Part shown: positions 1 to 7,477 of the stretch, piece after piece
Numbering within the stretch: position 1 is the first letter of the stretch
How the letters are laid out: each line of letters opens with the position of its first letter
Assembly: GCA_023393235.1 (NCBI GenBank)
Contig: JAEWMH010000064.1
Location: 1 to 11,566 of the forward strand
DNA length: 11,566 nt
Direction of reading: 5' to 3'
Origin: Bacillota bacterium
GTDB taxonomy: Bacteria; Bacillota; Bacilli; Paenibacillales; NBRC-103111
Notes under the pieces: model-generated
What the model was told of the DNA's origin: nothing
What the model saw: the letters and a program-made list of their open reading frames with translations, nothing else
Databases searched by the model: none
Translations under genes and position numbers: made by a program

Positions 1-16
1 TAGACAGGTTGATGGT

Positions 17-1117
17 ATGACCCGAATCGTTGTCAAAATCGGCAGCAGCTCGCTTACCTCCGCGGAAGGCGGCCTGACCCGGAGCAAGGTGCGTTTTTTT
101 GCGGATGAGATAGCCGCCCTGCAGAAATCCGGCCACCAGGTGCTGCTGGTCACCTCCGGCGCAGTAGCCGCAGGCTTCACCACCATCGGTTATGCCAAAC
201 GCCCCAAGCTGCTGCATGAAAAGCAGGCCTCCGCCGCAGTGGGCCAGGCTCTGCTGATGCAAGCCTATAATGAGGCGTTCCAAGAAAGCGGAATCGCCGT
301 GGCCCAGATTTTGCTTACCCGCACCGACTTTTCCAGCCGCCAGCGGGGCCATAACGCCCTGATGACCATTGAGGAGCTGCTGGCCCACGGCATTGTGCCA
401 GTTATTAACGAGAATGACACGGTGTCGGTAGCGGAGCTGAAATTCAGCGAAAATGATACTTTATCCGCATTGGTAGCCAATCTGGTGAAAGCGCGGCAGC
501 TGGTGATCATCACCGATATGGACGGATTATACACCGGCGATCCCCGGAAAACCCCTTCCGCCGTACGCATCCCTCAGGTGGACCAGATCACACAGGAGAT
601 TCTGGAATATGCCGGAGGAGCCGGCTCTTCCGTTGGCACAGGGGGCATGCGCTCCAAGCTGGATGCCGCCCGCATCGCCACCAGAGGCGGGGTTCCCGTC
701 TTTATCGGCCAGGTGACGGAGCCCGGTGATTTGACTGCTGCGGTGCAAGGCACAGGCAAAGGCACTTATTTTACCACAAGCCTCAACAAGCTCCCCATCA
801 AAAAACAATGGGTCGGTTTCCTCTCCGTCCCCCACGGCTCCGTCCTGGTGGATGCCGGCGCGGAAAAAGCGCTGTTCGCCGGAGGCAAAAGCCTGCTGCC
901 CGCAGGAGTCACCGGTGTTAAAGGAGACTTCCATCCCGGGGATGTGGTGGAGGTTATCAATCCCGAGGGCGGCGTAATCGGCCGGGGGGTTGTCAATTAC
1001 GAATCCTGGCAGCTGAAGGCTGTGGCTGGACTCAGCACCGAGGAAGTGCAGAAGCGGGTGGACGTTGCCCGCATTGAAGTGATCCACCGGGATGAATGGA
1101 TCACCTTGTCCGAATAA
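17..1117 (+). CDS. proB: Glutamate 5-kinase (ProB) with C-terminal PUA domain
   Basis: This enzyme phosphorylates L-glutamate with ATP to give gamma-glutamyl phosphate, the first step of proline synthesis in the cytoplasm. The 366-residue protein opens with the amino-acid-kinase signature VVKIGSSSLT (residues 5-14). It carries the substrate-site block ENDTVSVAELKFSENDTLSA and the glycine-rich GTGGMRSKLDAA segment. Residues of roughly 275-355 (GSVLVDAGAEKAL onward) form the PUA domain found in the long bacterial ProB form. In known enzymes proline inhibits the kinase domain. The ATG at 17 is the only in-frame start available; the bases ahead hold only a weak AGG, and the window edge hides anything further upstream, including any T-box or promoter. 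It leads a proB-proA-proC-mtnX operon, with proA's ribosome binding site 15 bases after its TAA stop. Identity is secure. Confidence 0.97.
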   Translation: MTRIVVKIGSSSLTSAEGGLTRSKVRFFADEIAALQKSGHQVLLVTSGAVAAGFTTIGYAKRPKLLHEKQASAAVGQALLMQAYNEAFQESGIAVAQILLTRTDFSSRQRGHNALMTIEELLAHGIVPVINENDTVSVAELKFSENDTLSALVANLVKARQLVIITDMDGLYTGDPRKTPSAVRIPQVDQITQEILEYAGGAGSSVGTGGMRSKLDAARIATRGGVPVFIGQVTEPGDLTAAVQGTGKGTYFTTSLNKLPIKKQWVGFLSVPHGSVLVDAGAEKALFAGGKSLLPAGVTGVKGDFHPGDVVEVINPEGGVIGRGVVNYESWQLKAVAGLSTEEVQKRVDVARIEVIHRDEWITLSE

Positions 1118-1132
1118 TATTTTCCCGATTAT

Positions 1133-1140
1133 AAGGAGGG
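1133..1140 (+). promoter_or_regulatory. Strong ribosome binding site of the original proA start
   Basis: AAGGAGGG lies 8 bases before the ATG at 1149, an ideal Shine-Dalgarno arrangement. It marks 1149 as the evolved proA start, even though that reading frame meets a TAG at 1176. The later ATG at 1200 has only a weaker AAAGAGG (1182-1188), 11 bases away. Confidence 0.85.
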
Positions 1141-1148
1141 CTTCAAGA

Positions 1149-2396
1149 ATGAGTGAAGTTGTTCAAAAAGCGCTGTAGGGTAAAGAGGCTTCTATCCGGA
1201 TGGCAAAGCTGACCACCCGCCAAAAAAACGACGCCCTGCGGGCCATGGCGGATGCACTGGTCCGGGAAAGCGCCTCGATTATCGCCGCCAATCAAGAGGA
1301 CTTGGCCAGAGGCCAACAAAACGGCATCGGCGAGTCGCTGCTGGACCGACTGGCACTGGATGAAAAACGCATTCAGGGGATCGCTGAGGGTTTGCTCCAA
1401 ATTATTGGCTTGCCTGATCCCGTAGGGGATGTGCTGGACCAATTCGAACGTCCCAACGGGCTGGTTGTCCGCAAGGTCAGCGTGCCTCTTGGTTTGATTG
1501 GCATCATATATGAAGCCAGGCCCAATGTAACGGTGGATGCCGCAGGCCTTTGCCTGAAATCGGGGAATGCCGTGCTGCTCCGTGGAGGCTCGGATGCATT
1601 AAGCTCCAACATCCGCATTGTAGAAGTGCTGAAAGCGGCCCTGGCCACCACCGTTGTGCCTCCGGAAGCCCTGCAGCTGGTCACCTCCAGCGACCGCGCT
1701 TCCGTGGATGAAATGCTGAAGCTGAACGGCCTGCTGGATGTTGTAATCCCCCGCGGCGGCCGGATGCTGATCCAGACTGTCGTCGCCAATGCCACAGTTC
1801 CCGTGATTGAAACCGGCGCAGGGGTTTGCCACACCTATCTGGATGAAACCGCCGACCCGACCATTGCTCTGAACATTGCCGTTAATGCCAAGGTGCAGAG
1901 ACCCTCCGTCTGCAATTCCATGGAAACTCTGCTGCTTCACGAGGAGTTCGCCGAAGCTTATCTGCCGGGTATTGCCGAAACCTTCCGCACCTTAGGCGTA
2001 CAGCTCCGAGGCTGCCCTGCCTCCATCCGTATAGCCGGTCCCATGGAGGAAGCAACGGATGAGGACTATGCCACCGAATATAACGACTACATCCTTAATG
2101 TCCGTATCGTGGAAAGTCTGGATGAGGCGCTGGAGCATATCCGGCGGTTCGGGACCCAGCATTCCGAATGTATTGTGACCGAACATCCCGAACGTGCAGA
2201 GCGTTTCCTTCAGGAAGTGGATGCTGCAGCTGTTTACCATAACGCGTCAACCCGGTTTACCGACGGCTTCGAGTTCGGCTACGGTGCCGAGATCGGCATC
2301 AGTACCCAGAAGCTTCACGCCCGTGGGCCCATGGGACTGCCTGCCTTGACCTCCACGAAATTTCTGGTGTACGGAAGCGGCCAGATTCGCGGATAG
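1149..2396 (+). pseudogene. proA: Gamma-glutamyl phosphate reductase (ProA), in-frame TAG at codon 10
   Basis: ProA reduces gamma-glutamyl phosphate with NADPH to glutamate-5-semialdehyde, the second step of proline synthesis. From the ATG at 1149, which has a near-perfect ribosome binding site, the frame reads MSEVVQKAL, then TAG (1176-1178), then GKEASIRMAKLTTRQKN and on without any frameshift to the TAG stop at 2394. The residues on both sides of the stop look like a normal ProA N-terminus, so the TAG appears to be a single substitution, perhaps CAG to TAG. Everything after it looks intact: the aldehyde-dehydrogenase-like fold, the GLIGIIYEARPNVT block, the catalytic cysteine in PSVCNSMET (residue 238 counted from the ATG at 1200) and the end LTSTKFLVYGSGQIR. 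Restart at the ATG at 1200 would give 398 residues lacking the first 17. Whether it is broken, restarted or a sequencing error cannot be decided here. Confidence 0.9.
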
Positions 2397-2435
2397 GATC
2401 AATAGAAAAAGCAATCAAAAAGGAGTGGAGTCCTA

Positions 2436-3293
2436 ATGCCGTTTACAGGTAAAAAAATCACATTTATCGGCGCCGGATCGATGGCCGAGCCCATCTTCAA
2501 AAGCCTGATCCAGCAAAAGACTGTCCGGCCCGATCAAATCTACATTATGAACCGCAGCAATGCTGCCCACCTGACAGCCATGCGGGATACCTACAGAGTC
2601 CATGCCGCATTTACACCGGAAGAAAAGGAAAGCTTTATCCGCGAGGCAGACATCGTCATTCTGGCCATGAAACCCAAGGATGTCCGGCAGGCCTTCGAGG
2701 AATTCAACCGGTTTTTGAAGCCCTCGCAGCTTCTGGTTTCGATGGTAGCGGGACTGTCTCTGGAGACGCTCTCTCTGCTGGTACCGGAGGGAATGCCCAT
2801 TGTCCGCACCATGCCCAACACTCCAAGCTCCATTGGACTGGGCGCCACCGGACTCTGCTTTTCCACGGAAACAACGGATTCCCAGCAGAAAATGGGCTTG
2901 TCCCTGTTCCGTGCTATCGGCGAAGCTTATCCCATCCCCGAGGAAAAGATGAATATCCTGACAGGCATTTCTGGAAGCGGACCGGCATATGCCTTCTACT
3001 TCATGGAATCCATGATTGCCGCAGGTGTGAAGGGCGGTCTGTCCCCGGAGCTGGCCAAGGAATTAACTGTTCAAACCGTGCTGGGTGCCGCCTCCATGGT
3101 GAAGCTTACAGGCGAGGAGCCTGCCGAGCTCCGGCGCAAGGTCACCTCTCCCAACGGCACCACACAAATGGCGATTGAGGAGTTTCAACGGCAGGGCTTA
3201 AGCGGCATTGTGGAAGCCGGCATCAACCGCTGTGTGGCCCGGGCGGAGGAGATCGGCGAAGGTCTTGGCCAAGAGGTGCGGAAAAGCTTATGA
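2436..3293 (+). CDS. proC: Pyrroline-5-carboxylate reductase (ProC)
   Basis: ProC reduces 1-pyrroline-5-carboxylate with NAD(P)H to L-proline, the last step of the pathway begun by proB and proA. The 285-residue protein starts with a Rossmann fold, FIGAGSMAE (residues 10-18), and has the family blocks MKPKDV, MVAGLS, RTMPNTPSSIG and, in the C-terminal dimerisation domain, GSGPAYAF and VTSPNGTT. Most family members I recall have VTSPGGTT, so the asparagine is a small variation. The ATG at 2436 is preceded by AAAGGAG (2419-2425) and a second GGAG (2427-2430). Its TGA stop shares bases with the mtnX start (ATGA), so the two are probably translationally coupled. It begins 39 bases after proA ends, in the same operon. 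Identity is secure. Confidence 0.96.
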   Translation: MPFTGKKITFIGAGSMAEPIFKSLIQQKTVRPDQIYIMNRSNAAHLTAMRDTYRVHAAFTPEEKESFIREADIVILAMKPKDVRQAFEEFNRFLKPSQLLVSMVAGLSLETLSLLVPEGMPIVRTMPNTPSSIGLGATGLCFSTETTDSQQKMGLSLFRAIGEAYPIPEEKMNILTGISGSGPAYAFYFMESMIAAGVKGGLSPELAKELTVQTVLGAASMVKLTGEEPAELRRKVTSPNGTTQMAIEEFQRQGLSGIVEAGINRCVARAEEIGEGLGQEVRKSL

Positions 3294-3952
3294 GCATACG
3301 AAAACCAGTCATCTTTTGCGATTTCGACGGTACCATCACTTTGACAGACAATGTGGTTGAGCTGTTTAAGTATTTCCGGCCTGAAGGCGCGGAGGACATC
3401 CTAAGGCGAACCACAACAAGGGAATGCTCCATTCGGGAGGGTGTGGAGGCGTTGTTCGCCCTCATGCCCAGCTCGCTCAAACCCCAACTGGTGGAATTTA
3501 TCCAAGAGCAGCTCCAAATCAGAAGCGGCCTGCAGGAGCTTTTGGACTTCTGTAAGACGCACAATGTGGAGTTTCTCGTAACCAGCGGAGGATTGGACTT
3601 TATCCTGTATCCGGCGCTTGAGCCGTTTGGCATCCCGCCCTCCAAGATTTATTGCAACAATACGGATTTCAGCGGCACCCATATCCGCATTCTTTCCACT
3701 CATCCCTGCGACGAGCATTGCACAAGTGATTGCGGCATGTGCAAAAGCACAGTAATGCGGCAATATCCCCAGGAGGAGTATTACCGGATCATGATCGGCG
3801 ACAGCATTACCGATTTTGCCGGTGCGGCTTTTGCGGACCTGATTTTTGCCCGTTCCCATCTGGAGGATGAATGCCGCCGGCTGCAGATGCCCTATTTGCC
3901 CTTCGATACCTTCCATGATGTCGTCCGGCAATTTCCGGACCTACCGGAGTAA
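3290..3952 (+). CDS. mtnX: 2-hydroxy-3-keto-5-methylthiopentenyl-1-phosphate phosphatase (MtnX)
   Basis: MtnX is a cytoplasmic HAD-superfamily phosphatase of the methionine salvage pathway: it removes phosphate from the enol intermediate derived from methylthioribulose-1-phosphate. In the 220-residue protein the nucleophile motif is DFDGT (D11, D13), the second HAD motif lies in LVTSGG (residues 96-101), and the acidic motif GDSITD is at 170-175. Blocks such as SIREGV, MPSSLK, SGGLDF and the cysteine cluster C140, C144, C148, C151 agree with B. subtilis MtnX as I remember it. The ATG overlaps the proC stop by 4 bases, so it is the last gene of the proline operon. No other methionine-salvage gene is next to it, which is unusual. 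The family is clear; a different HAD substrate cannot be excluded. Confidence 0.88.
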   Translation: MSIRKPVIFCDFDGTITLTDNVVELFKYFRPEGAEDILRRTTTRECSIREGVEALFALMPSSLKPQLVEFIQEQLQIRSGLQELLDFCKTHNVEFLVTSGGLDFILYPALEPFGIPPSKIYCNNTDFSGTHIRILSTHPCDEHCTSDCGMCKSTVMRQYPQEEYYRIMIGDSITDFAGAAFADLIFARSHLEDECRRLQMPYLPFDTFHDVVRQFPDLPE

Positions 3953-3972
3953 TCACCGTTTTCCTATACGCC

Positions 3973-4018
3973 AAAAAAAGCCTCGACGGGACGCGTAGTC
4001 ACCGTCAAGGCTTTTCTT
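3973..4018. terminator. Bidirectional intrinsic terminator between mtnX and dnaD
   Basis: The arms at 3976-3989 and 4002-4015 pair over 14 positions with one C/A mismatch (AAAAGCCT-c-GACGG with CCGTC-a-AGGCTTTT) around a 12-base loop. A T-rich run follows on the + strand, and the A-run at 3973-3979 supplies a U-tract on the - strand. The hairpin can therefore end both the proBAC-mtnX transcript and the converging dnaD transcript. Confidence 0.9.
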
Positions 4019-4031
4019 CTTGATACCGCTT

Positions 4032-4757
4032 TTATCTGCCGCCGCGGAAACGCTGTGCATATTCCTTGGCTTGCTCTGGGGTAAACACTTTGTTGCGCTT
4101 CCATTCCAGCAATATCCGGTCGATGTACCGGAAATGGATCTTCCCGGCGAACACCGCTTCCTTCAGGGCCATATGCACCAGCTCCACCGGATACCGGTCC
4201 TGGTCCAGCCAACCCGTGATCGTCTCCATTTCCATCGGCGTCAGCGGTCGGGCAAATTCCCGTTCGAATAATAGGAAGATATTCCCTTCCTGCTGGGAGG
4301 GGGCGTTTTTCCGGTTACCGGCGGCAGTTGGTTCAGGCAGCGGACTTTTGACAGCGGGCGCTGCTTTTTCCGTCTCCTGACTGGATTCCATGGTAATCAC
4401 CATAGCCAGCTGCTCCCACAGCCCGTCCAGGTTGTACCGCTCATAACGCATTCCCGTTAAGGAATCACTTGCTTCATCGATGCCGATAAATCCTTCCTTC
4501 ACCAGCTTTTGGAGGGTGGAGGATACCTTCTCCTCTGTCAGACTCATTCTGTCCGCCAGCTCCCCCGGTGTTGGAAAATCATTATGCTCACGATCCCGGA
4601 ATCCGATCAGCTGCAAAATCAGCATCGCCTCCGGCTCGGATAAATCCAGCTTGGCATATCCCGTCAACAACAGCATGGGAACGGCGATGGAGCCCGAGCG
4701 CAGCCCCGCCAGCACCCCGTCCCGCAGGTCTTTCCATGGATCATTCGTTTTGCTCAT
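4032..4757 (-). CDS. dnaD: DNA replication initiation protein DnaD
   Basis: DnaD is a primosomal protein of Firmicutes that works with DnaA, DnaB and DnaI to open origin or restart DNA and load the replicative helicase. The 241-residue protein has an N-terminal winged-helix region (about 20-110, including PTPGELADRMSLTEEKVSSTLQKLVKEGFI). A low-complexity linker rich in Pro, Ala and Glu follows (about 125-155). The C-terminal DnaB/DnaD domain ends with the diagnostic YxxxIxxxW motif, YIDRILLEW at residues 211-219. The ATG start has GGGAGGG at 4766-4772 about 8 bases upstream. It follows asnS as in B. subtilis, but a terminator-like hairpin and a repeat-bearing spacer lie between them. The nth gene that follows dnaD in B. 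subtilis is absent; a terminator and the converging mtnX come instead. Confidence 0.93.
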   Translation of the reverse strand: MSKTNDPWKDLRDGVLAGLRSGSIAVPMLLLTGYAKLDLSEPEAMLILQLIGFRDREHNDFPTPGELADRMSLTEEKVSSTLQKLVKEGFIGIDEASDSLTGMRYERYNLDGLWEQLAMVITMESSQETEKAAPAVKSPLPEPTAAGNRKNAPSQQEGNIFLLFEREFARPLTPMEMETITGWLDQDRYPVELVHMALKEAVFAGKIHFRYIDRILLEWKRNKVFTPEQAKEYAQRFRGGR

Positions 4758-4790
4758 CCCCTGGTCCCTCCCGCCATGTCTTTCTATGGG

Positions 4791-4817
4791 AAAAGAGCCC
4801 CGAATAACAAGGCTCTT
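4791..4817 (-). terminator. Terminator-like hairpin between asnS and dnaD
   Basis: AAGAGCC (4793-4799) and GGCTCTT (4811-4817) form a perfect 7-bp stem with an 11-base loop. On the - strand it is followed by only four U residues before CCC, so termination may be partial. It lies just ahead of the dnaD ribosome binding site and could lower dnaD expression relative to asnS. Confidence 0.6.
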
Positions 4818-4837
4818 CCAAGATGCATAAATATGAA

Positions 4838-4933
4838 TCCCCCAAAAGTGGGTTAGTTCTCCATTGTTTACCTGGGGGCTCCCCCAAAAGTAATCGGAAT
4901 AAGCTTCGTCAGCTTCACTTCACTTTTGGGGGA
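4838..4933. repeat. Three-copy CCCCCAAAAGT repeat able to form alternative hairpins
   Basis: TCCCCCAAAAGTG occurs at 4838-4850, TCCCCCAAAAGT at 4880-4891, and the reverse complement CACTTTTGGGGGA at 4921-4933. The two direct copies are 42 bases apart. The inverted copy can pair with either: 13 bp with the far one, 12 bp with the near one. The near hairpin encloses a smaller stem, AAGCT (4901-4905) with AGCTT (4911-4915), around a TCGTC loop. No U-tract follows, so it is not a standard terminator. It sits immediately after the asnS stop. It may be a dispersed repeat, an mRNA 3'-end stabiliser or an attenuator; the sequence alone does not decide. Confidence 0.8.
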
Positions 4934-4938
4934 CGTAC

Positions 4939-6234
4939 TTATGGGTACAAACGGTACAGAAGCCGCGGGAACGGAATGGTTTCCCGCACGTGGTCCAGAC
5001 CGCATATCCAGGCTACGGTGCGCTCCAGACCCAGGCCGAAGCCGCTGTGGGGCACAGTGCCATATTTGCGCAGATCCAGGTACCACTGGTACGCTTCCGT
5101 GGACAGCTCATGCTCGGAGAAACGGGACTCCAGCAGCGCTGGGTCGTCGATCCGCTGGCTGCCCCCGATAATCTCGCCGTAGCCTTCCGGAGCGATCATA
5201 TCGGCGCAGAGCACCACCTCCGGACGGTTCGGGTCCGGCTTCATGTAGAAGGCCTTGATTGCCGTCGGATAGTGGGTGATGAAAACAGGCTTGTCGAAGC
5301 TTTCGGCGATGGCCGTTTCATGCGGCGCGCCGAAGTCCTCGCCCCACGGAATGTCATGCCCATTGTCCTGCAGGAACTTGATGGCATCGTCGTAAGTGAT
5401 CCGGGGGAACGGTGCAGTGATCTTCTCCAGCTTGGAGATATCCCGCTCCAGCACCTCCAGCTCCTTGCGGCAGTTGGCCAAAACACTCTGCACCACATGG
5501 GACACAAACTGCTCCTGGATGCGCAGGCTTTCGTCCAGATCCACAAAAGCCATTTCCGGCTCGATCATCCAGAACTCGATCAAATGCCGGCGGGTTTTGG
5601 ACTTCTCCGCCCGGAAGGTCGGGCCGAAGGAGTACACTCTGCCCAAGGCCATGGCGGCCGCTTCCATGTACAGCTGTCCGCTCTGTGTGAGGAACGCATC
5701 CTCGTCGAAATATTTGGTATGGAACAGCTCCGTGGTTCCCTCGCAAGAGGACGGAGTGAGAATCGGCGGGTCCACCAGCTTGAAGCCGCGGGTATCAAAA
5801 AACTCCTGCACCGCACGGATAATCTCCGCGCGGACGATCAGCACAGCCCGCTGCTTCGGGCTGCGCAGCCACAGATGGCGATGATCCATCAGGAAATCCA
5901 CGCCGTGTTCCTTCGGGGTAATCGGATAATCTTGTGTGATCTGGATGATTTCAATTCCGGTAACGGTCAGCTCATAGCCGCTTTGGCTGCGGGGTTCCTC
6001 TCGGACCACACCGGTGGCATAAAGAGAGCTTTCCTGAGTCAGCGACTTGGCTGCTGTCCAAACCTCTTCGGGGACTTCACTTTTTACCACAACGCCTTGG
6101 ATATAACCTGAGCCGTCACGCAATTGAAGAAATACGATTTTACCGCTGGACCGCACATTGTGGAGCCAGCAGCCGATGCGGACTGTTTCGCCCGCATGGG
6201 TGCCAACCTCCCGGATCATGCACTGTACCGCCAT
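4939..6234 (-). CDS. asnS: Asparaginyl-tRNA synthetase (AsnS)
   Basis: This cytoplasmic class IIb aminoacyl-tRNA synthetase charges tRNA-Asn with asparagine using ATP. The 431-residue protein has an N-terminal OB-fold anticodon-binding domain (about 1-105, including VRSSGKIVFLQLRDGSGYIQGVV). The class II catalytic core follows, with motif 2 around FGPTFRAEKSKTRRHLIEFWMIEPEMAF (203-230) and motif 3 at GFGLGLERTVAWICGL (398-413). The REFWMIEPE-type block and the ending RETIPFPR favour the asparagine enzyme over the aspartate one. The ATG has GGGAGG (6243-6248) 8 bases upstream. Only 34 bases separate it from the ackA stop, with no terminator and no room for a T-box leader, so it is probably co-transcribed with ackA. 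Identity is secure. Confidence 0.95.
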   Translation of the reverse strand: MAVQCMIREVGTHAGETVRIGCWLHNVRSSGKIVFLQLRDGSGYIQGVVVKSEVPEEVWTAAKSLTQESSLYATGVVREEPRSQSGYELTVTGIEIIQITQDYPITPKEHGVDFLMDHRHLWLRSPKQRAVLIVRAEIIRAVQEFFDTRGFKLVDPPILTPSSCEGTTELFHTKYFDEDAFLTQSGQLYMEAAAMALGRVYSFGPTFRAEKSKTRRHLIEFWMIEPEMAFVDLDESLRIQEQFVSHVVQSVLANCRKELEVLERDISKLEKITAPFPRITYDDAIKFLQDNGHDIPWGEDFGAPHETAIAESFDKPVFITHYPTAIKAFYMKPDPNRPEVVLCADMIAPEGYGEIIGGSQRIDDPALLESRFSEHELSTEAYQWYLDLRKYGTVPHSGFGLGLERTVAWICGLDHVRETIPFPRLLYRLYP

Positions 6235-6268
6235 ATAGGGAGCCTCCCGGAAATATAGTAGCTGTGAC

Positions 6269-7477
6269 TTACTTATGGGATTTCTTTACGATTTCGTGGG
6301 TGTCGCGGGCGATAACCAGCTCTTCGTTGGTCGGGATAACCAGAACCTTCACGCGGGAGCCTTCCTTGGTGATCAAACGCGGCTCGCCGCTGCGGATTTT
6401 GTTCAGCTCCGGATCCACATCAACGCCCATCCAGCTCAGCTGCTCCAGAATGCTTTGACGCAGCACGGAGGAGTTTTCGCCGACACCGGCCGTGAACACG
6501 ATAGCGTCCACACCGTTCATAGCGGCAACATAAGCACCGATTTGCTTGCGGATGCGGTATTCATACATCTCGTATGCCAATTTGCAGCCTTTGTCGCCCT
6601 TCTCCATACCTTCCACAATTTCACGCATGTCGCTGGAGCCGCCGGAGATGGCTTGCAGACCGCTGTGTTTGTTCAGCATGAAGTTGGCTTCCATCGGGCC
6701 GATGCCTTCCTTGCCCATAACAAACGGAATGATAGCCGGATCGATGTCGCCGCTGCGGGTACCCATCATAAGGCCTTCCAGAGGAGTCATACCCATGGAA
6801 GTGTCGAAGGATTTGCCGCCCATAACGGCTGTAATGGAACCGCCGTTGCCAATGTGCGCCGTAATGATTTTGGTGTCTTCCAGCGGCTTGTCCAGGAACT
6901 GGGCAGCCACATGGCTGACGTAGAAGTGGGAGGTGCCGTGGAAGCCGTAACGGCGTACCTTATGCTTCTTGTACAGACGCAGCGGGAGCGGGTACATGAA
7001 AACCTTCTCCGGCATAGTCGCGTGGAAAGCCGTATCGAATACCACAACCTGCGGTACGCCTGGCATGTTGATTTCGCAAGCGGAAATCCCCATCATGTGG
7101 GCAGGATTATGCAGCGGCGCCAGATCGAACAGGCTGGTGATGCCTGCCTTAACTTCAGGAGTGACCAGCACGGATTCGGAGTACAGGTCGCCGCCTTGTA
7201 CCACACGGTGTCCGACGGCTTCTACCTCGCTGATGGAGGAAATCACGCCGTGTTCCGGATGAACCAGGCAATCTACAACCTTTTTGATGGCCACATTGTG
7301 ATCCAGAATTTCGCTGACTTCCTTCAGCTCCGGCTTATCAGTGGGCTCGTGTACCAGAATAGCGGTGTCCATGCCGATGCGCTCGACGCGGCCTTTGGCC
7401 AGTACGGATTCGTCATTCATATCATACAGCTGGTATTTGAGAGAAGAGCTACCTGCGTTAACTACGAGAATTTTCAC
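6269..7477 (-). CDS. ackA: Acetate kinase (AckA)
   Basis: Acetate kinase interconverts acetyl phosphate plus ADP and acetate plus ATP, giving ATP in overflow metabolism and controlling acetyl phosphate. The 402-residue length is typical. It opens with the signature VNAGSSSLKYQLYD (residues 6-19), and has VGHRVVQGG, VFDTAFHATMP, RRYGFHGTSH and the nucleotide-binding HIGNGGS and GTRSGDIDP segments, with GVGENS near the C-terminus. The start is GTG, overlapping the TGA of the upstream dehydrogenase as GTGA, which suggests translational coupling. The canonical sequence MKILVVNAGSSS begins exactly there, which fixes the start. No phosphotransacetylase gene is in view. In B. subtilis ackA is activated by CcpA; here any such site would have to lie upstream of the dehydrogenase, where only a degenerate candidate is seen. 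Confidence 0.96.
   Translation of the reverse strand: MKILVVNAGSSSLKYQLYDMNDESVLAKGRVERIGMDTAILVHEPTDKPELKEVSEILDHNVAIKKVVDCLVHPEHGVISSISEVEAVGHRVVQGGDLYSESVLVTPEVKAGITSLFDLAPLHNPAHMMGISACEINMPGVPQVVVFDTAFHATMPEKVFMYPLPLRLYKKHKVRRYGFHGTSHFYVSHVAAQFLDKPLEDTKIITAHIGNGGSITAVMGGKSFDTSMGMTPLEGLMMGTRSGDIDPAIIPFVMGKEGIGPMEANFMLNKHSGLQAISGGSSDMREIVEGMEKGDKGCKLAYEMYEYRIRKQIGAYVAAMNGVDAIVFTAGVGENSSVLRQSILEQLSWMGVDVDPELNKIRSGEPRLITKEGSRVKVLVIPTNEELVIARDTHEIVKKSHK

Noticed and set aside
1..16. T-box or promoter for the proline operon
   Set aside because: Only 16 bases precede proB in the window; nothing can be judged.
1176..1178. Pyrrolysine or programmed read-through at the proA TAG
   Set aside because: TAG is used as an ordinary stop for proA and the FtsH-like gene, no stimulatory structure or pyl gene is seen, and ProA has no need for a special residue at this non-catalytic site.
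4838..4933. CRISPR array
   Set aside because: Only two direct copies and one inverted copy of a 12-13 base motif; no regular repeat-spacer pattern or cas genes.
4990..6111. Long open frame of 373 codons on the + strand across asnS
   Set aside because: It is antisense to a certain asnS gene, has no family motif or good ribosome binding site, and reflects third-position GC bias.
6235..6268. T-box leader ahead of asnS
   Set aside because: Only 34 bases separate asnS from ackA, far too short, and no T-box core sequence or terminator is present.
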